A stretch of DNA of 64,000 nt from Mesorhizobium sp. M4B.F.Ca.ET.203.01.1.1 (lineage in GTDB: Bacteria > Pseudomonadota > Alphaproteobacteria > Rhizobiales > Rhizobiaceae). Numbering within the stretch: position 1 is the stretch's first letter; each line of letters begins with the position of its first letter. The position numbers were made by a program, and so were the translations under genes. The notes beneath the pieces were generated by a model. It was not told where the DNA came from, did no database searches, and saw only the letters and a program-made list of their open reading frames with translations. Below, one piece after another: positions 15,573 through 24,842 of the stretch. The DNA lies in assembly GCF_004791025.1 (NCBI RefSeq), contig NZ_SRUO01000007.1, positions 62,001-126,000 of the forward strand, in the 5' to 3' direction.

Positions 15573-17015
15573 ATGACCTGTGCCCCCTTCCTGCGCATCG
15601 TGGCGGTTCTGCTCTTCTCTTGTCTCGGCTTGATAGGCGTTTGGGCGGCTGCCGTGGAAGAGCCGACACCCCAGCCCGCCAAGCGGCTGGCAATCGTCAT
15701 GGGCAATTCCAACTACCAGAGCGCCCGCCTCCCCCATCTCGCCAATGCCGACAACGACGCCAGAAGACTTTCCGAGAGCCTGAAAAGGCTGAACTTCGAC
15801 GTCCTGACCGGAACTGATCTTTCGTCCGACGGGTTTGCACAACTCTTTCAGCAAGCCGACGCCAAGCTCGCGACCGCCAGCGCGGTGCTTATCTTTTACG
15901 CCGGTCACGGCGTGCAGCTTCAGGGCGAGAACTTTCTGTTGCCGGTCGACACGCCCGACGCGCAGAACCTGGAGCAGCTGACCGCGCGCGCCATCAGGCT
16001 CAACGACGTGATCGCGAAATTTGCCAGCCGTGAGCGGCAGACCTTCATCTTCCTCGACGCCTGCCGGAACAACCCGGTGGGCAAAGGTGCCAGCGTCGCC
16101 GACGGTCTGGCGCAGGTCGAAGTGGGGGAGAATACTTTTGTCGCCTTTGCCACCCAGCCCGGTAACACCACGGTTGACGGGGCCGGCGACAACAGCCCCT
16201 TTACCACGGCCCTGCTGCAGAATGTCGAAATCCCGGGGCTCAGCATTTCCGACATGATGATCCGCGTGCGCAACGAGACCGAGACGCTCACGCTCGGCCG
16301 TCAGGTGCCTTGGGATCAGTCGAATCTGCGAGAGCAGTTCTATTTCACCGAACAGCAGGTGCTCGATCCGGCCCAATTGAGCGCCAGCCTTTCGCGTATC
16401 CTGTCGGATCCGGTCGCGAAGGAAAAACTGCAGGTCGAGCTTGCTTCCAACGATCTGCAGACGGCTGTGATCATCGTCGGGCAGACATTGCGATCGGTCG
16501 AGATCACGCCGCCGGCCGGCCCCTCGGTCAAGCCTGCCGGCACGCAGGTCGCCAGCCTCGAGGGCGCCAAGCAAAGCGTTGTCTCCGGCCTCGAAACGCT
16601 GATCGTCGGCAAGTCGGCCGGCGAGCCGGACGAGGAAAAGGCGACAGACCTGGCGCGCAGCATCCAGACGGAGCTGCGCCGATTGGGCTGTTACCGCGCC
16701 ACCGTCGACGGGAATTGGGGCAAGGGTTCCGTCCGCGCCCTCACCAGCTACTACAGGAACACCAGGCGGATCGCGTCGACGACCGAACCCACAGTCGAGC
16801 TCCTGAGCGACCTGTTCTTGCAGTCGGGCCGGGTGTGCAAGGATCCGGTCGTCGTGCAGAAGGCCAAGCCGGCCAGGATCTCGTCCGACACGGCGCCCGA
16901 GCGCGGCAAGGCGACTGGCCGAAAGGCCGCAAGGTCCTCGAAACCGCAATCCTCGCGGCCGGCTGCCCCTCCCCCTGACATCAGTGGCGGGATCGGCATC
17001 GGCGGCGTGTTCTAG
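15573..17015 (+). CDS. Caspase-like (C14) protease, exported
   Basis: This is a 480-residue bacterial caspase homologue. An N-terminal hydrophobic signal segment (residues 8-26) is followed by the p20-like domain, with the catalytic dyad H112 (FYAGHGVQ) and C164 (FLDACRNNP). Conserved RLAIVMGNSNYQ opens the domain. Residues about 355-395 (IQTELRRLGCYRATVDGNWG) resemble a peptidoglycan-binding repeat, pointing to a periplasmic place. The C-terminus is a Lys/Ser/Pro-rich disordered tail ending in Gly/Ile repeats. It converges on an OmpA-domain gene 14 bp away. Substrate and role are unknown. Confidence 0.88.
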   Translation: MTCAPFLRIVAVLLFSCLGLIGVWAAAVEEPTPQPAKRLAIVMGNSNYQSARLPHLANADNDARRLSESLKRLNFDVLTGTDLSSDGFAQLFQQADAKLATASAVLIFYAGHGVQLQGENFLLPVDTPDAQNLEQLTARAIRLNDVIAKFASRERQTFIFLDACRNNPVGKGASVADGLAQVEVGENTFVAFATQPGNTTVDGAGDNSPFTTALLQNVEIPGLSISDMMIRVRNETETLTLGRQVPWDQSNLREQFYFTEQQVLDPAQLSASLSRILSDPVAKEKLQVELASNDLQTAVIIVGQTLRSVEITPPAGPSVKPAGTQVASLEGAKQSVVSGLETLIVGKSAGEPDEEKATDLARSIQTELRRLGCYRATVDGNWGKGSVRALTSYYRNTRRIASTTEPTVELLSDLFLQSGRVCKDPVVVQKAKPARISSDTAPERGKATGRKAARSSKPQSSRPAAPPPDISGGIGIGGVF

Positions 17016-17029
17016 CGGCGCCACAATAT

Positions 17030-17554
17030 CTATTGAGCGTTTATGCGCATCTCGACGCGGCGGTTGACCGGATCGTACGGATTGGCGACCCGCGGATGCG
17101 TTGCACCAAGACCAACGGGCGTGACGCGCGACGCCTCGATGCCGTTCGACAGCAGGAATGCGGTCACCGACTCGGCACGGCGTTCCGAAAGCCCTTTATT
17201 GTAGGCGGGCGAGCCGGAGGCGTCGGTATAGCCTTCGACGACGAAGCTCTGGGCCTTCAGACGATTGTCCTTCAGCGCCTTCGCGAATTCGCCGAGCTTG
17301 GCTTGCGCGTCCGGCATGAGTTCGGCGGAATCGAGGTTGAAATTGATCAGCATGTCCAGCCCGGCCGCCGCCGGCGCGTCCGCCTTGCCGTCGCATTCGG
17401 CTTCAGCGCCGACGCATATGCCGCGCGACTGGCCGAGATGGGCTGTGCTGGCGAAGAACTTGATGATGTCTTCCGACGATTGCGCCGGACCGGCAAGCGA
17501 GCTCGAAGGCATCAGCCCCGCCGCCAGAACGAGGAGAGAGATGGTCGCGCGCAT
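17030..17554 (-). CDS. OmpA-family peptidoglycan-anchoring protein
   Basis: The ATG at 17554 with GGAGG five bases upstream gives 174 residues: a signal peptide (MRATISLLVLAAGLMPSSSLAG), a short linker with a Cys pair (ICVGAEAEC), then an OmpA C-terminal domain. The latter has INFNLDSAELMPDAQAKL, FVVEGYTDASGS, LSERRAESV and the final NRRVEMRI, the Asp and Arg of which bind diaminopimelate. It probably links the envelope to peptidoglycan. A longer in-frame start (17632) would precede the signal peptide and is unlikely. Confidence 0.88.
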   Translation of the reverse strand: MRATISLLVLAAGLMPSSSLAGPAQSSEDIIKFFASTAHLGQSRGICVGAEAECDGKADAPAAAGLDMLINFNLDSAELMPDAQAKLGEFAKALKDNRLKAQSFVVEGYTDASGSPAYNKGLSERRAESVTAFLLSNGIEASRVTPVGLGATHPRVANPYDPVNRRVEMRINAQ

Positions 17555-17751
17555 GGCCGCCTCCGGTATCGCCGTCACGGATCGAACCACACTGTCACGC
17601 AACGGATGACCGGACGATGTGACGCATCTCACATACAGGCAAAAAGGCCCAAATACCGCGGTAGCGGGCGAAGGTCGCGCCCGCCGTTCGACGCTGCCCC
17701 TAACCCCTGTCTGGTTGATTTCTCAGACAAAATATGTTGCTTGTCGCGCCC

Positions 17752-18141
17752 ATGAAAAAGCTCTGCCTCTTGGTTCTGGCGTGCCTGACGCTGGCTTGGC
17801 CGGCCAAGGCGATGGACAATGCGTTGCGCGCCGGTCTCCTGAAACTTGATCCACAGACCCGGCTCGAACAGCGATGCGATGCCGAAGTGCTCGACCGGAT
17901 CACCCATGACGATAAAAGCTTCAAGGCCGACCGGGTGGTCGCCTACGCCTTTGCCACGCCGGAGATGAGCGCCGACGCCATCAGAAGTCCGGGCGCGGCC
18001 TTTCGCAGCAAGGGGCAGTGGTACCGGCTGAAGTTCAAGTGCCAGACCGCGCCCGACCATATGCAGGTTCTGCAGTTGCGTTACCGGATCGGCGACGAGA
18101 TCCCGGAAACCGATTGGGCGAAGTACAACCTCTACGACTGA
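17752..18141 (+). CDS. DUF930 family exported protein
   Basis: This protein of about 129 residues has a signal peptide (MKKLCLLVLACLTLAWPAKA) and the family core LLKLDPQTRLEQRCD followed by ITHD and FKADRVVAYAFA. It ends with a QWYRLKFKCQTAPDHMQVL segment with conserved aromatic and Cys residues. The family is common in Rhizobiales and has no known function. An in-frame ATG at 17734 adds six residues that would spoil the signal peptide start. No operon partner is obvious. Confidence 0.8.
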   Translation: MKKLCLLVLACLTLAWPAKAMDNALRAGLLKLDPQTRLEQRCDAEVLDRITHDDKSFKADRVVAYAFATPEMSADAIRSPGAAFRSKGQWYRLKFKCQTAPDHMQVLQLRYRIGDEIPETDWAKYNLYD

Positions 18142-18331
18142 GGCAGCGGTGCACTTGCACCAGCCTCTCGGCGACCCTGCGATCCCGATCGCCGATCGAT
18201 CAGCCTTGCCGAAAGAACCCGCCTTGCCGACCTTGTTCCGGGCAGTGACTTGACGTGCACGAACCATACACGTTAGGGCGTCTGGACATTCGACGACCGA
18301 TACTCGGCGAACAGCAAAGGGCCTCCAGTCG

Positions 18332-18991
18332 ATGGACATTTTCAGCGCCGCAAGCCTGACCGCCCTTCTCCAGGTCATTGCCATCGATCTCGTGCTGGCC
18401 GGCGACAATGCGATCGTCATCGGGCTGGCGGCCGCAGGTCTGCCCACCGAGCAGCGCAAGAAGGCAATCCTGATCGGCGTCCTGGCGGCAACGGTGCTGC
18501 GCATCCTGTTCGCCGCGGTCACCGTCAAGCTGCTCGCGATCGTCGGCCTGCTCTTGGCCGGCGGCATCCTCCTGCTCTGGGTGTGCTGGAAGATGTACCG
18601 CGAGCTGCGCACCTCCCATGCCGACGAGGAGGAGGCCACAGAGGCGCTGTCCAACACCGACTTCGACAGCGACAGCAAGATCGCCGGCAAGGCGCCGCGC
18701 AAGACGCTTGGCCAGGCGGCATTGCAGATCGTCGTCGCCGACGTGTCGATGTCGCTGGACAACGTGCTGGCTGTCGCCGGCGCGGCGCGCGATCATTTCT
18801 GGGTGCTGGTCATCGGCCTCGTGCTGTCGATCGGCCTGATGGGCCTTGCGGCAAGCTTTATCGCCAGGCTGCTGCATCGTTATCGCTGGATCGCCTATGT
18901 CGGCCTGGCGATCATCCTCTATGTGGCGGTCGACATGGTCTATCGGGGCGTGTTGGAAGTGTGGCCGCATGTGAACAACGCGGTGGGCTGA
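18332..18991 (+). CDS. TerC/YjbE-family integral membrane protein
   Basis: This 219-residue membrane protein has about seven hydrophobic helices. Two halves each carry the acidic membrane motif of the family: IDLVLAGDNAIVIGLA in the first helix and VADVSMSLDNVLAVAGA in the second half. Family members are linked to metal (often manganese) export or tellurium resistance. The central cytoplasmic loop is acidic (HADEEEATEALSNTDFD). No manganese riboswitch core was recognised in the 190 bp upstream. It precedes rimO on the same strand. Confidence 0.88.
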   Translation: MDIFSAASLTALLQVIAIDLVLAGDNAIVIGLAAAGLPTEQRKKAILIGVLAATVLRILFAAVTVKLLAIVGLLLAGGILLLWVCWKMYRELRTSHADEEEATEALSNTDFDSDSKIAGKAPRKTLGQAALQIVVADVSMSLDNVLAVAGAARDHFWVLVIGLVLSIGLMGLAASFIARLLHRYRWIAYVGLAIILYVAVDMVYRGVLEVWPHVNNAVG

Positions 18992-19121
18992 CGTTTAATA
19001 TCCGTCATCGCCGGGATTGGGGCCGGCGCAATGCGTTTTGCCGCAGGACGGGCCAGCCCATACCAATGCCGCAATTAGTGTGGTATTGCGCCCGCCGATC
19101 CCGAAAAGCCCGGAAAACCTT

Positions 19122-20435
19122 ATGTCTGCCCCTCGCGTCAGTTTCGTCAGTCTTGGATGCCCGAAGGCGCTCGTCGATTCCGAGCGCATCATCACGCGGC
19201 TGCGCGCCGAAGGCTATGAGATCGCCCGCAAGCATGACGGCGCTGATCTTGTCGTGGTCAACACCTGCGGCTTCCTCGATTCCGCCCGCGACGAGTCGCT
19301 CAACGCCATCGGCTCGGCGCTGTCCGAGAACGGCCGCGTCATCGTCACCGGCTGCCTCGGCGCCGAACCGGAGGTGATCCGCGAGAAGCATCCCAACGTT
19401 CTCGCCATCACCGGACCGCAAGCCTATGAGAGCGTCATGGCGGCGGTGCACGAGGCGGCGCCGCCCAGCCACGACCCCTACGTCGACCTTTTGCCGCCGC
19501 AAGGCGTGAAGCTCACGCCGCGCCACTACGCCTACCTGAAGATCTCCGAGGGCTGCAACAACCGCTGCACTTTCTGCATCATCCCGGCACTGCGCGGCGA
19601 CCTCGTTTCACGGCCGGCTGCAGACGTGTTGCGCGAGGCCGAGAAGCTTGCCAAGGCCGGCGTCAAGGAGATCCTCGTCATCTCGCAGGACACCAGCGCC
19701 TACGGCATCGACATCAAGTACCAGACCAGCATATTCGGCGACCGCGAGGTCAAGGCGAAGTTCCTCGACCTGGCCGAAGAACTCGGCAAGCTCGGCATCT
19801 GGATACGCATGCACTATGTCTATCCCTACCCGCATGTCGCCGACGTCATTCCGCTGATGGCGGAGGGCAAGATCCTTCCCTATCTCGACATCCCGTTCCA
19901 GCATGCCTCGCCGCAGGTGCTGAAGAACATGCGCCGCCCCGCGCACGGCGAAAAGACGCTTGAGCGCATCCGCGGCTGGCGCGAGGTGTGCCCGGATCTC
20001 GCGATCCGCTCGACCTTCATCGTTGGCTTCCCCGGCGAGACCGACGAGGATTTCGAGATGCTGCTAGACTGGCTGGACGAGGCCAAGATCGACCGCGCCG
20101 GCTGCTTCAAATACGAGCCGGTCAAGGGCGCCCGCTCCAACGATCTCGGTCTCGAGCAGGTGCCGCAGGAGATCAAGGAGGCGCGCTGGCATCGTTTCAT
20201 GCAGCGCCAGCAGAAGATCTCGGCCACGCAGCTCGCCAGGAAGGTCGGCAAGCGCCTGCCGGTGCTGATCGACGAGGCGCACGGCACGTCGGCCAAGGGC
20301 CGCACCAAATATGACGCGCCGGAGATCGACGGCTCGGTGCATATCCAGTCGCGCCGTCCGCTGCGCGCCGGCGACATCGTCACCGTTAAGGTCGATCGCG
20401 CCGACGCCTACGATCTTTACGGCTCTGCGGTCTGA
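19122..20435 (+). CDS. rimO: Ribosomal protein S12 methylthiotransferase RimO
   Basis: This 437-residue radical SAM enzyme adds a methylthio group to Asp of ribosomal protein S12. The N-terminal UPF0004 domain has [24 protein letters not shown] and [10 protein letters not shown], whose Cys residues bind the auxiliary cluster. The radical SAM core has CNNRCTFC and is followed by [21 protein letters not shown] is typical of RimO, and the C-terminal TRAM domain closes the protein. The ATG at 19122 fits the family start; the frame is open to 19017 but that region is not conserved-looking. Confidence 0.95.
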   Translation: MSAPRVSFVSLGCPKALVDSERIITRLRAEGYEIARKHDGADLVVVNTCGFLDSARDESLNAIGSALSENGRVIVTGCLGAEPEVIREKHPNVLAITGPQAYESVMAAVHEAAPPSHDPYVDLLPPQGVKLTPRHYAYLKISEGCNNRCTFCIIPALRGDLVSRPAADVLREAEKLAKAGVKEILVISQDTSAYGIDIKYQTSIFGDREVKAKFLDLAEELGKLGIWIRMHYVYPYPHVADVIPLMAEGKILPYLDIPFQHASPQVLKNMRRPAHGEKTLERIRGWREVCPDLAIRSTFIVGFPGETDEDFEMLLDWLDEAKIDRAGCFKYEPVKGARSNDLGLEQVPQEIKEARWHRFMQRQQKISATQLARKVGKRLPVLIDEAHGTSAKGRTKYDAPEIDGSVHIQSRRPLRAGDIVTVKVDRADAYDLYGSAV

Positions 20436-20545
20436 CCGCGTTTCGAATTCGCCGCATTTACTACAACTTGCGATAGGTATGGCCTCCCTATCCCGTTCCA
20501 TCGCGATCCGCGCTATGCGTGCCGGACCGTAGATGCGAGGGCCGC

Positions 20546-21646
20546 ATGGACGCCAGACCGGCGCGGCAGGACTATATCGCGACGCTGGACCTGTTGCGGC
20601 TGGCGGCGGCGCTTGCCGTTGTATTCTTTCACTATTTCTTTCGCGGCCCGGCTGCTGGCGATCTTGCCGACGGCAGCTTTGCGGATGTCGCGCCCATCGC
20701 CATCTACGGCTATCTCGGGGTCAATCTGTTCTTTCTGATCAGTGGCTTCGTCATTGCCTGGTCGGCGGAAAGCCGCGGCTGGGAGCTGTTCGCGATCGCG
20801 CGTTTCGCCCGCCTCTATCCCGGCTTCGCGCTGTGCATGACGATCAGCTTCGCGGCTGTCGTCTCTTTCGGCGCGCCGCTGTTCTCGACCTCCTTAGCGC
20901 AGTATGCAGCAAATCTGTCGATGGTGGCGCCGGTCTTCGGCCAGCCTTTCATGGACGGCGTCTACTGGTCGATCTTCCTGGAGCTGATCTTCTACGGCTG
21001 GGTGACGCTCGCCATGGCGACCGGGGCTTTTCGGAACCGAAAGCTGCAACTGATCTTCGCCTGGCTGGCGATCTCCACGTTGAACGAGGTCTTCATCGGC
21101 AGCCGCGCGATCAGGCTCCTGTTCATCACCGAGTTCGGCCCACTCTTCGCCGCCGGCCTGCTGGTCCACCACCTTCACGCGCATGGCCGTTCAAGGCCCG
21201 CCTTGCTGCTCCTCGCGGCTGCCTTCCTGATCTCCAGCTGCACCATCACCGTGACCCAGCAGTGGATGCTGGAGGCCTATGGCGCCGCCGTCCCGACCGC
21301 CAATCTGGTGGCCGCCAATGTCGTCATGCATGGCGCGTTGATTGCCGCTGTCTTGCTGCACGGCCATATCAGCTCGTCCTCGCTGACATTGGCGCTCGGC
21401 GGCCTGACCTATCCGCTCTACCTCCTGCACCAGAACGTCGGCTATTTCGTCATCAACGCCGCCACACCGCTGGCCGGCGGATGGGTGGCCGCCTTTGCCT
21501 GCGTCGCGCTCATGCTCTTTGTCTCCTCGGCGATCTGGCTCTATTTCGAGCGGCCGGCGCAGCGCATGCTCCGGATCGGGCTTGCGCGGGCGGTCGAGGC
21601 CGGGCGATTGAGACTGCGCCGCACCACCGCCCAGCCGGCCGAATGA
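20546..21646 (+). CDS. Acyltransferase family 3 (OafA/YrhL-like)
   Basis: This is a 366-residue multi-pass membrane acyltransferase with about ten helices. It has the family opening YIATLDLLRLAAALAVVFFHYFF, whose His is the likely catalytic residue, and GVNLFFLISGFVIAWS, followed by RFARLYPGF. It probably transfers acetyl or other short acyl groups onto a surface glycan. The start at 20546 follows a GCGAGGG site. A bidirectional terminator lies directly after the stop. Confidence 0.88.
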   Translation: MDARPARQDYIATLDLLRLAAALAVVFFHYFFRGPAAGDLADGSFADVAPIAIYGYLGVNLFFLISGFVIAWSAESRGWELFAIARFARLYPGFALCMTISFAAVVSFGAPLFSTSLAQYAANLSMVAPVFGQPFMDGVYWSIFLELIFYGWVTLAMATGAFRNRKLQLIFAWLAISTLNEVFIGSRAIRLLFITEFGPLFAAGLLVHHLHAHGRSRPALLLLAAAFLISSCTITVTQQWMLEAYGAAVPTANLVAANVVMHGALIAAVLLHGHISSSSLTLALGGLTYPLYLLHQNVGYFVINAATPLAGGWVAAFACVALMLFVSSAIWLYFERPAQRMLRIGLARAVEAGRLRLRRTTAQPAE

Positions 21647-21672
21647 AAAAGGGCGCCAAGCGGCGCCCTTTT
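21647..21672. terminator. Bidirectional rho-independent terminator
   Basis: An 11-bp perfect stem AAAAGGGCGCC/GGCGCCCTTTT with a 4-nt loop gives a T-run on either strand. It serves the acyltransferase gene on the plus strand and the nucleoside ABC operon on the minus strand. Confidence 0.9.
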
Positions 21673-21690
21673 GTCTTATGTTCCAATCGC

Positions 21691-22758
21691 TTACTGTGGC
21701 AGCTTGTCGTCGACGCCCTTGACGTAGAAATTCATGCCGAGCAGCGTGCCGTCGTCTGCGACCTCGCCGTCCTTCAGCCACGGCGAGCCGTCCTGTTTGG
21801 CGATCGGCCCGGTGAAGGGGTTCCAGCCATCGGCGATCTTCTTGGTGGTGGCCTCGGCCATCGCCTTGACGTCGTCGGGCATGTTGGTGAACGGCGCCAG
21901 CTTGACGGCGCCGTCCTTGATGCCGAGCCAGACATTGTCCGGCTTCCAGGTGCCGTCGATGGCGGCCTGGACGCGGCTGATGTAGTACGGACCCCATTCG
22001 TCCGTCAGCGAGGTGAGCTGCGCTTTCGGCGCGAACTTGATCATGTCCGAGGACTGGCCGAAGCCGTGCAGCTTGCGCTCTTCCGCCACCTGCAGGGCTG
22101 CGGTGGAATCGGTGTGCTGGACAACGATGTCGGCGCCCTGGTCGAAAAGCGCCTTGGCGGCGTCGGCTTCCTTGCCCGGATCGAACCAGGAGTTCACCCA
22201 GACGATCTTGGCCTTGAAGTTCGGGTTGATCGACTGCGCGCCGAGCATGAAGGAGTTGATGCCCATCACCACTTCGGGGATCGGGAAGGAGACGATGTAA
22301 CCGGCGACGCCGGCCTTCGATTCCTTGGCGGCGATCTGGCCGAGCACGTAGCGGCCTTCATAGAAGCGCGCATTGTAGATGCCGAGATTGTCGCCGGTTT
22401 TGTAGCCGGTGGCGTGCTCGAACATCACCTTCGGGAACTTCTTGGCCACCTTCACCTCGGCATCCATGAAGCCGAAGGAGGTGCCGAAGATCAGCTTGCA
22501 GCCTTCACGCGCCAGGCGCTCGAAGGCGCGGTCGGCGTCGGGGCCTTCCGAGACGTTCTCGAGATAGGCGGTCTCGACCTTGTCGCCGAGCGCCTTCTCC
22601 ACCTCGAGGCGGCCCTGGTCGTGCTGGTAGGAATAGCCGAAGTCGCCGATCGGGCCCGTATAGACCCAGCACGCCTTCAGCTTGTCGGCGGCTTCGGCCG
22701 TCGCCGCCAGCGAAATCACGGCTGTCGTGGTCATCAGGGCAATAAGCAGTTTTTTCAT
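21691..22758 (-). CDS. BMP-family ABC transporter substrate-binding protein
   Basis: This 355-residue periplasmic protein has a signal peptide (MKKLLIALMTTTAVISLAAT, cleaved after AEA). The mature part opens KACWVYTGPIGDFGYSYQHD and has the ISVGF-like block LIFGTSFGFMDAEVKVAKKF, as in PnrA/Med/BmpA nucleoside-binding lipoproteins. There is no lipobox Cys, so it is a soluble binding protein. It is the last gene of the operon after two permeases and an ATPase, directly before the terminator. Substrates are probably purine nucleosides. AGAGAGG lies upstream of the ATG. Confidence 0.9.
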   Translation of the reverse strand: MKKLLIALMTTTAVISLAATAEAADKLKACWVYTGPIGDFGYSYQHDQGRLEVEKALGDKVETAYLENVSEGPDADRAFERLAREGCKLIFGTSFGFMDAEVKVAKKFPKVMFEHATGYKTGDNLGIYNARFYEGRYVLGQIAAKESKAGVAGYIVSFPIPEVVMGINSFMLGAQSINPNFKAKIVWVNSWFDPGKEADAAKALFDQGADIVVQHTDSTAALQVAEERKLHGFGQSSDMIKFAPKAQLTSLTDEWGPYYISRVQAAIDGTWKPDNVWLGIKDGAVKLAPFTNMPDDVKAMAEATTKKIADGWNPFTGPIAKQDGSPWLKDGEVADDGTLLGMNFYVKGVDDKLPQ

Positions 22759-22809
22759 CGTGTTACCTCTCTGAGTTAAGCCTTGGAGCTTCCCGTCTTT
22801 TTGTTGTTG

Positions 22810-23730
22810 TCAACGATCCGGAACGAATGGCTGCCCCAAGGAAGCCGGCGTGTTCATCATCGTCAGACGCTTGTTGCGCGAGATTAGAACGAGAACCACG
22901 ACGGTTGCCAGATAGGGCAACGAAGAAAGCATCTGCGACGGTATCGGAATGCCAAAAGCCTGTGCATGAAGCTGGCCGATCCACACCGCGCCGAAGATGT
23001 AGGCGCCGGCGAGCACCCTCCACGGCCGCCAGGAGGCGAACACCACCAGCGCCAGCGCGATCCAGCCGCGCCCGGCGGACATGTTCTCCACCCACTGCGG
23101 CGTGTAGACCAGCGACAGATGTCCACCGGCAAGGCCGGCGCAGGCGCCGCCGAAGATCACCGCCAGATAGCGGTAGCGGATCACCTGGATGCCCAGCGCA
23201 TGCGCCGAAGTGTGGCTGTCGCCGATCGAGCGCAAGGTGAGCCCGGTGCGGGTCCTGAACAGGAACCACATGACGGCGGCGGTCAGCACGATCGAGATGT
23301 AGAAGACCGGATCCTGGCCGAAGACGAGCTTGCCGACGACCGGGATTGAGCTCAGGCCGGGAATGTCGAGATTGGGCAGGCGCTGGCCGGGCTGGCCGAC
23401 GAAGCTCGTTCCCATCATGCCGGAGAGGCCGAGGCCGAGCAGCGTCAGCGACAGCCCGGTCGCCACCTGGTTGGTGGCCAGCGACAGCGTCATGACGGCA
23501 AAGAGCAGCGAGAACAGCGCACCCACGACGATCGCCGCGAGCAGGCCGATCCACGGCGAACCGGTCAGGTAGCCGGCGCCGAAGCCGCCGACGGCGCCCA
23601 TGATCATCATGCCTTCGACGCCGAGATTGAGGACGCCGGAGCGCTCGACCACCAGCTCGCCGATCGCCGCGATGAGCAGCGGGGTCGCCGCGGTGGCGAT
23701 GGTCAAAAGGATGTTGACGGTGATGTCCAT
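22810..23730 (-). CDS. Nucleoside-type ABC transporter permease (NupQ-like)
   Basis: This is a 306-residue membrane protein of the BPD_transp_2 family, with hydrophobic helices through its length. It has the family blocks VVERSGVLNLGVEGMMIMGA near the N-terminus and GLTLRSIGDSHTSAHALGIQ, the site that contacts the ATPase, in the middle. It overlaps the preceding permease gene by one base (TGATG), showing translational coupling. It should form a heterodimer with that permease. Confidence 0.9.
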   Translation of the reverse strand: MDITVNILLTIATAATPLLIAAIGELVVERSGVLNLGVEGMMIMGAVGGFGAGYLTGSPWIGLLAAIVVGALFSLLFAVMTLSLATNQVATGLSLTLLGLGLSGMMGTSFVGQPGQRLPNLDIPGLSSIPVVGKLVFGQDPVFYISIVLTAAVMWFLFRTRTGLTLRSIGDSHTSAHALGIQVIRYRYLAVIFGGACAGLAGGHLSLVYTPQWVENMSAGRGWIALALVVFASWRPWRVLAGAYIFGAVWIGQLHAQAFGIPIPSQMLSSLPYLATVVVLVLISRNKRLTMMNTPASLGQPFVPDR

Positions 23731-24842
23731 CAGCGTGCCTCCTCCAGCTTGGGCGCGCCCTCGAGTTTTGGCGCGGCGAAGCCGATCAGACGAATGCGGT
23801 AGTGAATGAGCGTGTCGCAGCCGAGCACGAAGAACAAAAGCATGCCCTGGAAGACGCGCGCCACCTTGTCGGAGATGCCGAGCGCGCTCTGCACGGCCTC
23901 GCCGCCGAGATAGGTCAGCGCCAGAACCAGGCCCGCCGCGATGATGCCCAGAGGATTAAGCCGGCCGAGGAAGGCGACGATGATGGCGGTGAAGCCGTAG
24001 CCGGGCGATATCACCGGCTGCAGTTGGTTGATCGCGCCCGAGACTTCCGAGATGCCGGCAAGTCCGGCGAGCGCCCCCGACAGGAGAAAGGTGAAGAACA
24101 CCATGCGGTTGAAGCCGAAGCCGGCGAAGCGCCCTGCCCTCGGGCTGGAGCCCAGCACACGGACCTCGAAGCCCTTCAGCATGCGGCTCATCAAGAGCCA
24201 GATCAGCACGGCAGCGACCAGGGCGAAGACAAAGCCCCAATTGGCGCGGCCGGCGTCCGGCATCAGCTCCGGCAGAATGGCGGAGTCGCCGAACTGGATG
24301 GTCTGCGGAAAGCCGTGGCCCTGCGGATCGCGCCAGGGACCGCGCACCAGCCAGTCGAGGAAAAGCTGAGCTACATAGACCAGCATCAGGCTGGTCAGGA
24401 TCTCGTTGGTGCTGAACCGCGTCTTCAAGAGCGCCGGGATGGCGGCGTAGGCGGCACCGCCGAACATGCCGAGGATAAGCATCAGCGGCAGCACCAGCGG
24501 CCCTTCGAAGCCGGGGAACACCACCGGGATGATGGAGCCGAAGATGGCGCCGAAGATCAGCTGGCCCTCGGCGCCGATGTTCCAGATATTGGCCCGGTAG
24601 CAGACCGACAGGCCGACCGCGATCAGGATCAGCGGAGCCGCCTTGATCGCCAGCTCGTGCAGCTGCCAGACCTGGCTGATCGGCTCGATGAAATAGATCG
24701 TGAAGGCGTTGAGCGGGTTGACGCCGAGCAGCGCGAACATGATGGCGCCTGCGACCATCGTGAGCGCGAATGCGATGAAGGGCGACAGCACCGAAAACAG
24801 CGCCGAGCGCTGCGGGCGTTTGACGAGTTCGAGGCGCATCAT
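23730..24842 (-). CDS. Nucleoside-type ABC transporter permease (NupP-like)
   Basis: This 370-residue permease has YRANIWNIGAEGQLIFGAIF early and FEVRVLGSSPRAGRFAGF as its ATPase-contact region, and about ten helices. Its ATG overlaps the stop of the ATPase gene (ATGA) and its own stop overlaps the next permease start. It is the longer of the two membrane subunits, which is usual for this transporter class. Confidence 0.9.
   Translation of the reverse strand: MMRLELVKRPQRSALFSVLSPFIAFALTMVAGAIMFALLGVNPLNAFTIYFIEPISQVWQLHELAIKAAPLILIAVGLSVCYRANIWNIGAEGQLIFGAIFGSIIPVVFPGFEGPLVLPLMLILGMFGGAAYAAIPALLKTRFSTNEILTSLMLVYVAQLFLDWLVRGPWRDPQGHGFPQTIQFGDSAILPELMPDAGRANWGFVFALVAAVLIWLLMSRMLKGFEVRVLGSSPRAGRFAGFGFNRMVFFTFLLSGALAGLAGISEVSGAINQLQPVISPGYGFTAIIVAFLGRLNPLGIIAAGLVLALTYLGGEAVQSALGISDKVARVFQGMLLFFVLGCDTLIHYRIRLIGFAAPKLEGAPKLEEAR

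Noticed and set aside
15417..17024. A 535-codon minus-strand frame opposite the caspase gene
   Set aside because: The plus-strand product has the intact His/Cys dyad and a signal segment; the antisense frame shows only biased composition.
18142..18331. Possible manganese riboswitch before the TerC gene
   Set aside because: The conserved core could not be recognised; TerC genes often lack it.
20533..22779. A 748-codon plus-strand frame across the acyltransferase and binding-protein genes
   Set aside because: It overlaps two well-supported genes and its translation is rich in Arg/Gly without any domain.
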